This document shows, piece after piece, positions 35,299 to 44,043 of a stretch of DNA of 64,000 nucleotides. Under the pieces are notes generated by a model that was not told the origin of the DNA, searched no databases, and worked only from the letters and a program-made list of their open reading frames with translations. The first letter of the stretch is position 1; the number at the start of each line of letters is the position of its first letter. The position numbers and the translations under genes were made by a program. The DNA lies in assembly GCF_007954625.1 (NCBI RefSeq), contig NZ_CP042420.1, positions 1,004,501-1,068,500 on the forward strand. The letters run 5' to 3'. The stretch is from Leuconostoc lactis. GTDB taxonomy: Bacteria; Bacillota; Bacilli; Lactobacillales; Lactobacillaceae.

Positions 35299-35613
35299 AT
35301 GACTGTAAAAGCAATTTCAGATGCAGATTTTAAGGCGGCAACCGCCAATGGTGTGACAATTACTGATTTTTGGGCAACTTGGTGTGGCCCATGTCGGATG
35401 CAATCCCCCGTATTAGAAGCGTTATCTGATGAAGTCGACAACGTGGAATTTGTTAAAATGGATGTCGATGAAAATCCTGAAACACCTGCTGAATTTGGTA
35501 TCCGTGCGATCCCAACATTGCTTGTTCAAAAGGATGGGGAAGTGGTTGAACGTTTGACTGGCTTCCATACGAAAGACCAATTGGCAAATGTTTTAGCGAA
35601 ATATACGAAATAA
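35299..35613 (+). CDS. trxA: Thioredoxin
   Basis: 104 residues with the WCGPC active site, the cis-Pro loop (IRAIPTLLV) and a typical thioredoxin fold length. Strong AAGGAGG ribosome-binding site. Confidence 0.96.
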   Translation: MTVKAISDADFKAATANGVTITDFWATWCGPCRMQSPVLEALSDEVDNVEFVKMDVDENPETPAEFGIRAIPTLLVQKDGEVVERLTGFHTKDQLANVLAKYTK

Positions 35614-35701
35614 CTTGCCATAGTTGCGAAAACCTGGTAAAATTTACTATTGTTGTAGAAAGAGCTTTTTTAAATCATTGGCTCGAAAAGGAGGGTCGAA
35701 C

Positions 35702-35902
35702 ATGGCAAAAGATGCTATTACAGGCGCACGCACACGCTTTGGTAACCAACGTTCACACGCGTTGAACTCAAGTCGTCGTAGCTGGAAGCCAAATTTGCAA
35801 AAAGTGACTGTTAAGATTAATGGTGCACCTGCAAAGAAAGTTTATTTAACAGCGCGTACTTTGAAGGCCGGATTGAAGAACGGTTCAATCGAACGCGTAT
35901 AA
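35702..35902 (+). CDS. rpmB: 50S ribosomal protein L28
   Basis: 66 residues from the ATG at 35702, preceded by AAGGAGGG; the longer upstream frame is not coding. Signatures [15 protein letters not shown] and [12 protein letters not shown]. It lacks the CxxC pairs of zinc-type L28. A CAAAACGA/TCGTTTTG hairpin (35907-35928) without T run and then a true terminator follow. Confidence 0.95.
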   Translation: MAKDAITGARTRFGNQRSHALNSSRRSWKPNLQKVTVKINGAPAKKVYLTARTLKAGLKNGSIERV

Positions 35903-35959
35903 TCGACAAAACGATGACAGTCGTTTTGGGTTGATTATTCAAGTACGGCTGACATAAAA

Positions 35960-35986
35960 CGACCACCATTTAGGTGGTTTTTTTAT
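35960..35986 (+). terminator. rpmB terminator
   Basis: ACCACC-ATTTA-GGTGGT stem and seven T. Confidence 0.8.
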
Positions 35987-36050
35987 GTGGTATAACTGCT
36001 AAGAAAACGTTTCGCGTTGAGATATGTTAAAATAGTAGCAGTAAACCTTT

Positions 36051-36120
36051 AAGGAGGAAATGCGCGGTCAACGCGATGGCAATAGGCATTGTGGTTACTG
36101 GCCGTGTTCGATGAATTATG
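36051..36120 (+). promoter_or_regulatory. Structured ribosome-binding region / 22-codon leader ORF before the Asp23-like gene
   Basis: An ideal AAGGAGG (36051-36057) is 60 bases from the real start. Between them CGCGGTCA (36063-36070) pairs with TGGCCGTG (36099-36106), with an inner GCAAT/ATTGT hairpin. A 22-codon frame (ATG 36060, stop 36126-36128) also begins two bases after the AAGGAGG and overlaps the gene start by 11 bases. Either the hairpin bridges the gap or ribosomes re-initiate. Confidence 0.5.
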
Positions 36121-36477
36121 GCGATTAAAATTAAGGCTAAAAATGGTGACATCACAATTGAAAATGATGTCATTGCAACGATCGTGGGTGGCTCAGCGAT
36201 TGAAAATCCAGGTGTTGTCGGCATGGCCTCAAAAGCCGCTTTTCGTGATGGAATGAACCAAATCTTGAATCGTGAAAATTACGCCAAAGGTGTTGTGGTG
36301 CATCAAGAAGACAACGGTGTGAGCGTTGATGTTTACTTGGTAGCACAATACGGCACAAAATTATCAGAAATTTCAAAATCAGTTCAAGGAAAAGTGAGAT
36401 ATAATCTTGACGCATTACTTGGCATTCACGTAACAGAAGTTAATGTGATTGTTCAAGGTGTACGCGTCACAGACTAG
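36118..36477 (+). CDS. Asp23/Gls24-family protein (YloU homologue)
   Basis: 119 residues with the family's start (KAKNGDITIENDVIATIVGGSAIENPGVVGMAS) and ending VTEVNVIVQGVRV. Members of the DUF322/Asp23 family are associated with wall stress and fatty-acid kinase. This copy precedes fakA, the conserved yloU-yloV arrangement. It has no conventional Shine-Dalgarno sequence near the ATG (see the structured leader). Confidence 0.92.
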   Translation: MAIKIKAKNGDITIENDVIATIVGGSAIENPGVVGMASKAAFRDGMNQILNRENYAKGVVVHQEDNGVSVDVYLVAQYGTKLSEISKSVQGKVRYNLDALLGIHVTEVNVIVQGVRVTD

Positions 36478-36484
36478 GAGTGTC

Positions 36485-38185
36485 ATGACTAAGATAACGA
36501 CCATTACCAATGTTGAATTTGGTAAGATGATTAACGCTGCAGCGGCGTCATTAGCTGCAAATGCGGATAAAATTAATAAATTAAATGTGTTCCCAGTACC
36601 CGATGGTGACACAGGCACAAACATGAGCCTCTCAATGGCGAGTGGTGCGCAATACGAACGTGACGCGCTTGATACCCATATTGGTGCTTTGGCAAAGGCC
36701 ACATCAAAGGGGCTATTGATGGGGGCGCGCGGTAATTCTGGGGTCATTTTGTCACAAATTTTCCGTGGTTTTGCCAATGCGGTAGAAGACAAAGCGACGT
36801 TGTCAGCGCGCGACATGGCCGATGCCTTGATGTCTGGGGCTAAAATTGCTTACAAGTCAGTGATGAAGCCGACTGAAGGGACGATTTTGACGGTGATTCG
36901 CGAAGCAGCTGCCAAAGCTAATCAAGTGGCTGAAGAAACCGATGATGTTGTGGTTCTCATGCAAGCTGTTGATGAAGCAGCTCAAGCAGCTCTTGATAGT
37001 ACCCCTGAATTATTGCCAGTTTTGAAAGAAGTTGGCGTCGTTGATTCAGGTGGTCAAGGCTTGGTCTTTGTTTTACGTGCCTTTTATCAAGTGTTGAGTG
37101 GCAACTTTAACGAAGACGATTTGCAAGCCCCTGACAATGCGGCGTTGGATCAAATGGTAAAGGAATTGCACGCTGGCGCCCAAGCCAACAGTAATTTAGA
37201 TCCTGATGATATTGAATATGGTTACTGTACTGAAGTGATGGTTCAAATCGGCAAAGGGACAACTTTTGATCGTGAATTTGATTACGAACCTTTCTATAAT
37301 CATTTGGCCGAATTAGGTGATTCATTACTCGTGATTAATGATGATGAAATCGTTAAGGTGCACGTGCATACTGAAAACCCAGGCGAAGTGATTGGTTGGG
37401 GCACGCATTTTGGTTCTTTGGTGAAAGTTAAAGTTGATAACATGCGTGATCAACAACAAGCAGTGATTGACGCACAACGCGCTGAAGAAAACCAAGCGGC
37501 CAAGATGGTTGCCGCCAATGTACCAGTTTCAGATACGGCGGTTATTACGATTGCGGCTGGTGACGGTGTGGCCGAACTCTTTAAGAGCTTAGGCGTACAC
37601 ACAGTCATTTCTGGTGGTCAAACTATGAATCCATCGACAGCAGATATCGTGGCGGCGATTGAAGCTAGTGGGGCTAAGCAAGCAATTATCTTGCCAAACA
37701 ACTCCAATATTTTCATGGCTGCTGAACAAGCAGTTGATTTAGTTGAGATCCCAGCGCAAGTTGTGAAGACACGGACGATTCAACAAGGTTTGACCGCGAT
37801 GATGGGTTATAATCCAGACGCTGATTTGGCTACAAATGCCGATGAAATGGCTGCTGCGATGGCTGAAGTGAAGTCCGCACAAATTACGCAAGCAGTTCGT
37901 GATACCGTGCTTGACGGTGTTGAAATTCATGATGGTGATTGGTTGGGCATTCTTGATGGCGATATTGCCGTTGTTACCAAGAAAGTTTATGATGCAGCAC
38001 TAGAAGCTGTGAGTCAAATGTTGGATGATGACTCTGAAATTGTCACAATTATTTTCGGAGAAGAACTTAAGCAAAAGGATGCTGACAAGTTAGCAGCGGC
38101 TATCTTAGCCATTGATGACGACCTAGAAGTTGAAATTCATGACGGTCAGCAACCACTATACCCATATTTGTTAGCAGTTGAATAA
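36485..38185 (+). CDS. fakA: Fatty acid kinase catalytic subunit FakA (YloV, DAK domains)
   Basis: 566 residues from the ATG at 36485 (TAGGAGTG upstream; the longer frame overlaps the upstream gene). The N-terminal DhaL-type ATP-binding domain has FPVPDGDTGTNMSLSM and GARGNSGVILSQ, followed by a central region and a C-terminal YloV-type domain with DGDWLGILDGDI. It phosphorylates exogenous fatty acids bound to FakB (not in the window). Confidence 0.93.
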   Translation: MTKITTITNVEFGKMINAAAASLAANADKINKLNVFPVPDGDTGTNMSLSMASGAQYERDALDTHIGALAKATSKGLLMGARGNSGVILSQIFRGFANAVEDKATLSARDMADALMSGAKIAYKSVMKPTEGTILTVIREAAAKANQVAEETDDVVVLMQAVDEAAQAALDSTPELLPVLKEVGVVDSGGQGLVFVLRAFYQVLSGNFNEDDLQAPDNAALDQMVKELHAGAQANSNLDPDDIEYGYCTEVMVQIGKGTTFDREFDYEPFYNHLAELGDSLLVINDDEIVKVHVHTENPGEVIGWGTHFGSLVKVKVDNMRDQQQAVIDAQRAEENQAAKMVAANVPVSDTAVITIAAGDGVAELFKSLGVHTVISGGQTMNPSTADIVAAIEASGAKQAIILPNNSNIFMAAEQAVDLVEIPAQVVKTRTIQQGLTAMMGYNPDADLATNADEMAAAMAEVKSAQITQAVRDTVLDGVEIHDGDWLGILDGDIAVVTKKVYDAALEAVSQMLDDDSEIVTIIFGEELKQKDADKLAAAILAIDDDLEVEIHDGQQPLYPYLLAVE

Positions 38186-38195
38186 TAGATGACAA

Positions 38196-38225
38196 TAAAA
38201 AAAGCAGCGTTAGCTGCTTTTTTTA
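38196..38225. terminator. Bidirectional terminator between fakA and a convergent small gene
   Basis: AAAAAGCAGC-GTTA-GCTGCTTTTT with A/T runs on both sides. Confidence 0.9.
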
Positions 38226-38232
38226 TTGGTGA

Positions 38233-38439
38233 TTATAACCAACCTAGGGCGTTGATTGAGGCGTAAAAGACACCACCAATCATCAAAATGATCATCAACC
38301 ACGCCATGACTAAAGTCATTTTTTCAATGCGCGTCCGTGATTTGCGTTCGATTTTTGGCATGCGGTGTTGGTTGAGCTTCGCGTCAATTTCAGCTTGTAA
38401 TTTGGCGTTCGTTGGTCGCGGCGTTTGTTCGTCAGTCAT
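38233..38439 (-). CDS. DUF4044-like small membrane protein
   Basis: 68 residues. A charged cytoplasmic half (KLQAEIDAKLNQHRMPKIERKSRTRIEK) is followed by a single membrane helix (about 41-64). The RTRIEKMTLVMAWLMIILMIGGVF tail resembles the short DUF4044 proteins of lactobacilli. Start supported by GAGGTAG. Function unknown. Confidence 0.75.
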   Translation of the reverse strand: MTDEQTPRPTNAKLQAEIDAKLNQHRMPKIERKSRTRIEKMTLVMAWLMIILMIGGVFYASINALGWL

Positions 38440-38575
38440 AGTCTACCTCGTAAAGTTATTCCCATTTAGTTTAACATAATCTCTTCATGAGGTGCAATTC
38501 ACAAACGGCCACGACTTGCCTTTTTGTGGGAGTTTCGGTATTCTGGTTTAAGATGAGGAACATAGAGGTAGTGAT

Positions 38576-38917
38576 ATGCAATGGTGGTTTTGGTCGGTTG
38601 GCGCGGTAATAATTTTGGTCATCGCATTGACGGTTAATCGTCAATTTCATGTTGGCAAATTTAAGTTTAGCCTGTTAGATCTTGCAGTCATCCCGCTTTG
38701 GTTGTGCCTGCACTTTGCCATGGGTGAATGTTTTGGTGTGAGTTGGTGGGCCTGGATGCTGATGGGGTGGTGTGTCATCGGGATTGTGTTGTCCTGGTAT
38801 TTGTTACGTAACCGCTGGTCACTTTGGCTATTTTGGCGACGATTTTGGGTCTGGAGTGGGCTATTTGCAGCATTTTTGTTAATGATTGTGACCATTTTTG
38901 GGTTTATCTCCCACTGA
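38576..38917 (+). CDS. DUF3397-like membrane protein upstream of mraZ
   Basis: 113 residues with three or four hydrophobic segments, unusually rich in Trp (about a dozen). Its place directly before mraZ and its size match the DUF3397 proteins of lactobacilli. Start preceded by AGAGGTAG. Function unknown; a role with the division cluster is only positional inference. Confidence 0.75.
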   Translation: MQWWFWSVGAVIILVIALTVNRQFHVGKFKFSLLDLAVIPLWLCLHFAMGECFGVSWWAWMLMGWCVIGIVLSWYLLRNRWSLWLFWRRFWVWSGLFAAFLLMIVTIFGFISH

Positions 38918-38932
38918 CACCCACTTTGACAG

Positions 38933-38968
38933 AAAGTACGACTATCAAGGGATAGTCGTACTTTTTTT
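38933..38968 (+). terminator. Terminator before the division cluster
   Basis: A 14-bp perfect stem (AAAGTACGACTATC/GATAGTCGTACTTT) followed by T, isolating mraZ from upstream transcription. Confidence 0.9.
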
Positions 38969-38999
38969 GTGTCATAAATTTACTAAATTGTGACAAAAT

Positions 39000-39026
39000 G
39001 GGAATAAGGTGGAGGGAAGTGGGTAA
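39000..39026 (+). promoter_or_regulatory. G-rich direct repeats upstream of mraZ, possible MraZ operator
   Basis: The stretch contains GGGAATAAGGTGG followed by AGGGAAGTGGG, then GTAAATGTGG: three TGG/GGTGG-ended units about 10 bases apart. In other bacteria MraZ binds tandem TGGGN-type repeats spaced about one helical turn apart in its own promoter. Assignment by analogy. Confidence 0.4.
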
Positions 39027-39071
39027 ATGTGGTAAATTAATAGTATAGATTTTTTAATGGGGGTGGTCCTT

Positions 39072-39503
39072 ATGTTCATGGGCGAATATTCACATACGCT
39101 CGATGCAAAAGGGCGACTCATAATACCGGCAAAATTTCGTCATCAGTTAGGCGACAAGTTTGTTGTCACCCGTTGGATGGAACACGCATTACGTGCCATG
39201 CCAATGCCTATCTGGGAAAAATTAGAAACACAATTAAATGAACTCCCTTTAGGGAAAAAAGAAGCGCGCCAATTTAAACGCTTTGTATTGGCTGGTGCCA
39301 TGGAAGCGGAAATTGATAAGCAAGGGCGTATTATTGTACCGGCCAATTTGCGAGAATATGCTGGTTTGGAAAAAGATGTCATCGTGACGGGATCCGGTGA
39401 TTCATTTGAAATCTGGCAAGCAGCACGTTGGCAAGCCTATACATCAGCTACGGCGGATAACTTTGATGAGATTGCAGAAGGACTAGTTGATTTTGACTTC
39501 TAG
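39072..39503 (+). CDS. mraZ: Transcriptional regulator/nucleoid protein MraZ
   Basis: 143 residues from the ATG at 39072 with GGGGGTGG upstream; the frame's earlier ATG overlaps that site. Two AbrB-like SpoVT modules: FMGEYSHTLDAKGRLIIPAKFR and AEIDKQGRIIVPANLREYA. It is the first gene of the cluster and in other bacteria binds GGGAAA/GTGG-like repeats upstream of itself. GGGAATAAGGTGGAGGGAAGTGGG-type repeats at about 39000-39023 fit such an operator. Confidence 0.94.
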   Translation: MFMGEYSHTLDAKGRLIIPAKFRHQLGDKFVVTRWMEHALRAMPMPIWEKLETQLNELPLGKKEARQFKRFVLAGAMEAEIDKQGRIIVPANLREYAGLEKDVIVTGSGDSFEIWQAARWQAYTSATADNFDEIAEGLVDFDF

Positions 39504-39521
39504 TTGAAAAGGAAGGTTTTA

Positions 39522-40463
39522 ATGTCAGAATTTGAACATGTCACAGTACTCCTCCATGAGGCAGTTGCCTTACTTGATATTAAACCAGACGGTCTTTACG
39601 TAGATGCCACACTAGGTGGTGGTGGTCACACAGGTGAAATCCTGAAGCAGTTAACGACTGGAACGCTGTATAGCTTTGATCAAGACGATACAGCGATTCA
39701 ATACAACACCAAACAGTATGCTGATGAGATTGCGGCCGGTAAACTGGTCTTAATTCATCAAAATTTCCGAACGCTCAAGTCAGCATTAGCAGAACGTGGT
39801 GTCACAGCCGTTGACGGCATTGTTTATGATCTTGGCGTGAGTTCTGTACAATTTGATGATGGGCAACGGGGCTTTAGCTATAATTACGATGCTGAATTAG
39901 ATATGCGCATGGATCAACGTCAAACGTTAACGGCGAAGACAATTGTTAATGACTGGCCTTTCAATGATTTATTACGTATTCTCAGCCGTTACGGTGAAGA
40001 TCGTTTTCCAAAGCAAATTGCACGTAAAATCGAGCAGCATCGGGAAGACGGGCCAATCAATACAACGTTTGAATTAGTGGACATTATCAAAGAAGCGATA
40101 CCAGCACCAGCACGACGTAAGGGTGGTCATCCGGCCAAACGTACGTTCCAAGCATTACGCATTGCCGTCAATGATGAATTAGGTGCGTTGGAAGATTCTT
40201 TGACACAGGCGATTGATTTATTGGCCCCCGATGGCCGCATTAGCGTGATTACCTTCCAATCTTTAGAAGATCGTCTCGTTAAACAAATGTTTCGTGAAAA
40301 GACAACCGCGCCTGAATTACCTGCTGGCTTACCCGTTTTGCCAGGGCAATTTGAAGCCGATTACACATTGTTAACTCGCAAGCCAATACTACCTAGTCAA
40401 GATGAGATGGCCGACAATCACCGGTCAGAATCAGCCAAGTTACGTGGTATCGCACGACAATAA
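39522..40463 (+). CDS. rsmH: 16S rRNA (cytosine-1402-N4)-methyltransferase RsmH
   Basis: 313 residues from ATG 39522 (AAGGAAGG upstream). SAM-binding [38 protein letters not shown] and the [19 protein letters not shown] block. Standard position after mraZ. Confidence 0.96.
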   Translation: MSEFEHVTVLLHEAVALLDIKPDGLYVDATLGGGGHTGEILKQLTTGTLYSFDQDDTAIQYNTKQYADEIAAGKLVLIHQNFRTLKSALAERGVTAVDGIVYDLGVSSVQFDDGQRGFSYNYDAELDMRMDQRQTLTAKTIVNDWPFNDLLRILSRYGEDRFPKQIARKIEQHREDGPINTTFELVDIIKEAIPAPARRKGGHPAKRTFQALRIAVNDELGALEDSLTQAIDLLAPDGRISVITFQSLEDRLVKQMFREKTTAPELPAGLPVLPGQFEADYTLLTRKPILPSQDEMADNHRSESAKLRGIARQ

Positions 40464-40479
40464 GATTTAGGAGCTGCAT

Positions 40480-40836
40480 ATGGCACAAAATGCATATCAA
40501 TATACCACGACTGCGGAAGCTATACCGCTATCACAACCTAAAACACGGATTAAATACAAGCCAGCACGTTGGACAAGAAAAGAACGTATGATGGTGGCTT
40601 TTGTGTCTGCCGTGGTGATGATTTTGATGGTAGGCGTTGTCTTTTCAAGTATGCAGGCGAATGCGGCGCGTACGAACACGCAAGTCATGCAAACGCAAAT
40701 TGATGAAACGAAACAGGCGAATGATGCGTTACGTAGTGACATTCAAAGTAAGACAAGCAAAAAGAACTTAGACGAGGTTGCTAAAAAGTATGATATGACA
40801 TTATCAGATAGCAACGTTAGAAATGTTAACCAATAA
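40480..40836 (+). CDS. ftsL: Cell division protein FtsL
   Basis: 118 residues: a basic cytoplasmic N-terminus, one membrane helix (about 42-62, MVAFVSAVVMILMVGVVF) and an extracytoplasmic coiled-coil segment. Assigned from topology and position, as FtsL sequences are poorly conserved. Stop overlaps the next start (TAATG). Confidence 0.88.
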   Translation: MAQNAYQYTTTAEAIPLSQPKTRIKYKPARWTRKERMMVAFVSAVVMILMVGVVFSSMQANAARTNTQVMQTQIDETKQANDALRSDIQSKTSKKNLDEVAKKYDMTLSDSNVRNVNQ

Positions 40837-43019
40837 TGATGAAAAAAGACGTGAGACGTATACCGAATAGAAGAGTCACACAGAACGCCAAAATTTTTGG
40901 TGGTGTATTGTTGGGGGCAATGATACTTGTGACACTTGGACTCGGGATACGTCTTTTTATTATTGCAAGTGGTTCTGTGGACGGCCATAACCTCAACGAT
41001 GCGACCAGACAAGCCTTTATGGCGAAACAAATTGTGCCAGCCAACCGCGGTCGCATTTTTGATGCGTCGGGTAATGTCTTGGCTGAAAATACAACGGTTT
41101 ATGATATGTATGCCGTATTAGACAAAAAAGTATTACGCACAAAAGATCCAAAAACGGGCAAATACGTGCCTGGTTCAGGTCACGTTGAAGATAAGGCATT
41201 AACTGCTGAAAAGTTAAGCCAAGTCATTGACATGAGCAAATCAGAAATTTTGAAGCGCTTGGAAAAGAAGGCTTACCAAGTTGAATTTATTTCAACGAAA
41301 GGCCAAGCTAGTAAAAATTTATCGATCGCCCAATATGAAAAAATTAAGGCGATGAATTTGCCGGGGATTAACTTCACGCCACATGCGGCACGTAGTTACC
41401 CGGAAGATAGCACAGCCTCACATTTGATTGGGATGACGAAAAGCAATCAGGATACCCAAACAGGTCAAATGGTGCAGTCAGGTTTGATGGGTATTGAAGC
41501 CGCTGAAAATAGTACTTTAGCGGGTAAAAATGGCATTAAGCAGTATGATGGTCAAAAAGAAAACACCAAGGGTAGTCAAACCGTTCAAAATGGGAATGAT
41601 GTGTATCTCACGTTAGATAATAATTTACAAAACACATTAGAAACACGGATGGATGATCTGTTTGCCACAACGAAAGCTGAGTCAGCGGTTGGGGTATTGA
41701 TGGAAGCAAAAACAGGCCGAATTGTCGCGGCCACGCAGCGGCCTAATTTTAACCCCAATGATAAAAATGATAGCCCAAAGCTTTGGACTAACCTATTAGA
41801 CCAAGGCCCATTTGAACCTGGTTCAACGATGAAGGGCATCACGCTGGCAGCTGCAATTGATACAGGTAAATGGCAGCCAGATGCGACTTATCAATCGGGC
41901 ACGTTATTGATTGATGGTAAAAAAGTGGTCGATGCTTTTGGTCAAAATCAAGGGGTGTTAACGTATCGGGAAGGGTTTTGGCGTTCTTCAAACGTAGCCT
42001 TTGCCAAAGTTGAGCAAAAGTTAGGGGCAACGACTTGGCGTCAATATCTGGAAAAATTCCGCTTCTTGCAATCCACCCACTCAGGGCTAAGCAATGAAGC
42101 CGCTGGTAATATTTCATTTGATTATCCCATTGACCAAGCCAATACAGCGTATGGTCAGGGAATTAGTGTGACACCGTTGCAAATGTTACAAGCCTATTCC
42201 GCTATTGCCAACGATGGTCAGGAAATTAAACCGTATTTTGTGGATAAAGTGGTCAATCCAGCGACCGGCGCCGTTGTTGAACAGGGTAAAACGGTCGAAG
42301 TTGCCCGTCCCATCAAAGCCAGCACGGCGAAACAAGTCCGCAAGTATATGATTGATGTTGTCAATCAAAAAACAGGGACAGCTAAGGAATTTGATTTGCG
42401 TAAGTATGGTTATCAAATTGCGGCTAAGACAGGAACAGCGCAGATTTCCCAAGGTGGCAAATACTTGCAAGGGTTGAATAACGCGATTCATTCGGTGATG
42501 GTCTTAGCACCAGAAAAAGATCCGAAATATATTTTCTATTTAGCCGTTCAGCAACCGAAGGATTTCCCAGATCCCACGATTCAAATCACGATGAACAAAG
42601 TTTTTCAGCCTTTGATGCTACAAGCTTTAAATAGTAGTGATAGTGCGGTAAAATCAAAAACAACCAAACAAACGGTTCCCAATGTGATGGGCCAATCGAT
42701 TCAAGATGCGACCGACACAATGACACAAGCAGGCTTTAGAACGGCGGTGGTTGGGTCAACTGGTGATATTACAGCACAGTCGTTGTTACCAGAGCAAAAG
42801 TCACTGACCAATCAGCTTGTTATTTTGAAGGCCAAAGGCAATACCCATTTGCCTGATATGACAGGTTGGAGTTTGACTGATGCGCAAGCCTTTGCTGATG
42901 CAGCAGGCTTTAAACTCAGTTGGACGGGTTCTGGTTATGTCACGAGTCAAAGTATTGCCAAAGACCAATTGGTTGTCAACACCAGTCAGGTGGCCATCAC
43001 ATTAAAAGAGAAGCAGTAG
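40836..43019 (+). CDS. ftsI: Division transpeptidase (PBP2X/FtsI type) with PASTA domains
   Basis: 727 residues. N-terminal membrane helix (about 23-45), PBP dimer domain, then transpeptidase with S-T-M-K (PGSTMKGITLAA), S-S-N (WRSSNVAF) and K-T-G (AAKTGTAQI). Two PASTA repeats at the C-terminus (VPNVMGQSIQDA and LPDMTGWSLTDA), so it is the PBP2X class that makes septal peptidoglycan. Start at 40836 or the adjacent 40839. Confidence 0.94.
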   Translation: MMKKDVRRIPNRRVTQNAKIFGGVLLGAMILVTLGLGIRLFIIASGSVDGHNLNDATRQAFMAKQIVPANRGRIFDASGNVLAENTTVYDMYAVLDKKVLRTKDPKTGKYVPGSGHVEDKALTAEKLSQVIDMSKSEILKRLEKKAYQVEFISTKGQASKNLSIAQYEKIKAMNLPGINFTPHAARSYPEDSTASHLIGMTKSNQDTQTGQMVQSGLMGIEAAENSTLAGKNGIKQYDGQKENTKGSQTVQNGNDVYLTLDNNLQNTLETRMDDLFATTKAESAVGVLMEAKTGRIVAATQRPNFNPNDKNDSPKLWTNLLDQGPFEPGSTMKGITLAAAIDTGKWQPDATYQSGTLLIDGKKVVDAFGQNQGVLTYREGFWRSSNVAFAKVEQKLGATTWRQYLEKFRFLQSTHSGLSNEAAGNISFDYPIDQANTAYGQGISVTPLQMLQAYSAIANDGQEIKPYFVDKVVNPATGAVVEQGKTVEVARPIKASTAKQVRKYMIDVVNQKTGTAKEFDLRKYGYQIAAKTGTAQISQGGKYLQGLNNAIHSVMVLAPEKDPKYIFYLAVQQPKDFPDPTIQITMNKVFQPLMLQALNSSDSAVKSKTTKQTVPNVMGQSIQDATDTMTQAGFRTAVVGSTGDITAQSLLPEQKSLTNQLVILKAKGNTHLPDMTGWSLTDAQAFADAAGFKLSWTGSGYVTSQSIAKDQLVVNTSQVAITLKEKQ

Positions 43020-43029
43020 GAGAGAGTAG

Positions 43030-43992
43030 ATGTCAGATAATTTATGGGCTTTAGCCCGAGCGTTTATTGTCACGGTAATTTTCATGCCGATGGTGATTAA
43101 GTTCTTAAAACAATCTAAGGAACAGGCCGTGATCCGGCGCTTAGGGCCAGATCATCAAGCCAAAGCGGGCACACCAAGTATGGGCGGTGCATTGTTTGTC
43201 GTGGCCGCTGCATTGAGTGCTTTGATTGGTGCGGGCGTCACAGCAGGATTTACCGGTTTAGCAGCGATGTCACTACCGGTCATGGCCTTGCTCGCCTATG
43301 CGGTGATTGGTGGTATCGATGATACACTCAAGCTCGTGCGACGTGCTGATGAAGGCTTTGCCTTTAAGCCAAAGTTAGCGGCGCAAACCATTAGTGCCGT
43401 TGTGATTATGATTATGATGTGGGCGATGGGCGTACCGTTTACGTTGTATGTGCCACTCCTTGGTACGCTGCACTTGGGTGTCTTTTACTTTATCTTTTTG
43501 TGGTTCTGGCTGGTAGGTTGGTCAAACGCAACAAACTTGACGGACGGCCTTGATGGATTGCTCGCCGGAACGAGTATCGTCGTTTATGCGGCCTATGCGG
43601 TCATTGCCAATAACATGCATCAGCAAACGATTGTCATCTTTAACTTTGCTGTTATCGGTGCGCTCCTTGGTTTCTTAATTTTCAATAAGCCAAAGGCGAA
43701 AATTTTTATGGGCGATACTGGTTCGCTGGCATTAGGTGCCGGATTAGCCATGGAATCGATTTTGCTCGGGATTCCATTCTCACTAATTTGGTTCGGTTTG
43801 GTCTTTGTGATCGAGACATTGTCTGTCATTATTCAAACGGTCGGGTACCATTACTGGCATAAACGGATTTTCCCCATGGCCCCAATTCATCATTCATTTG
43901 AAAAGTTTGGTTGGAGTGAATGGCAAATCGACACCCTATTTTGGATTGTGTCAGCGATTTTAGCAGTTGCAGGCATCTTTTACATGAATTAA
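43030..43992 (+). CDS. mraY: Phospho-N-acetylmuramoyl-pentapeptide-transferase
   Basis: 320 residues, about ten membrane helices. Transfers phospho-MurNAc-pentapeptide to undecaprenyl phosphate (lipid I). The KAGTPSMGG, DDTLKL, NATNLTDGLDGLLAG and FMGDTGSLALG motifs are all present, with the PIHHSFEK loop near the end. Confidence 0.97.
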   Translation: MSDNLWALARAFIVTVIFMPMVIKFLKQSKEQAVIRRLGPDHQAKAGTPSMGGALFVVAAALSALIGAGVTAGFTGLAAMSLPVMALLAYAVIGGIDDTLKLVRRADEGFAFKPKLAAQTISAVVIMIMMWAMGVPFTLYVPLLGTLHLGVFYFIFLWFWLVGWSNATNLTDGLDGLLAGTSIVVYAAYAVIANNMHQQTIVIFNFAVIGALLGFLIFNKPKAKIFMGDTGSLALGAGLAMESILLGIPFSLIWFGLVFVIETLSVIIQTVGYHYWHKRIFPMAPIHHSFEKFGWSEWQIDTLFWIVSAILAVAGIFYMN

Positions 43993-44043
43993 TACAGGTA
44001 GGCAGATTAGCCTACGTACATAAAAAATAAGGAGCAGGAGAAT

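Noticed and set aside
35624-35701. 26-residue N-terminal extension of L28
   Set aside because: L28 starts at MAKDAITGA in the family and AAGGAGGG lies directly before that ATG.
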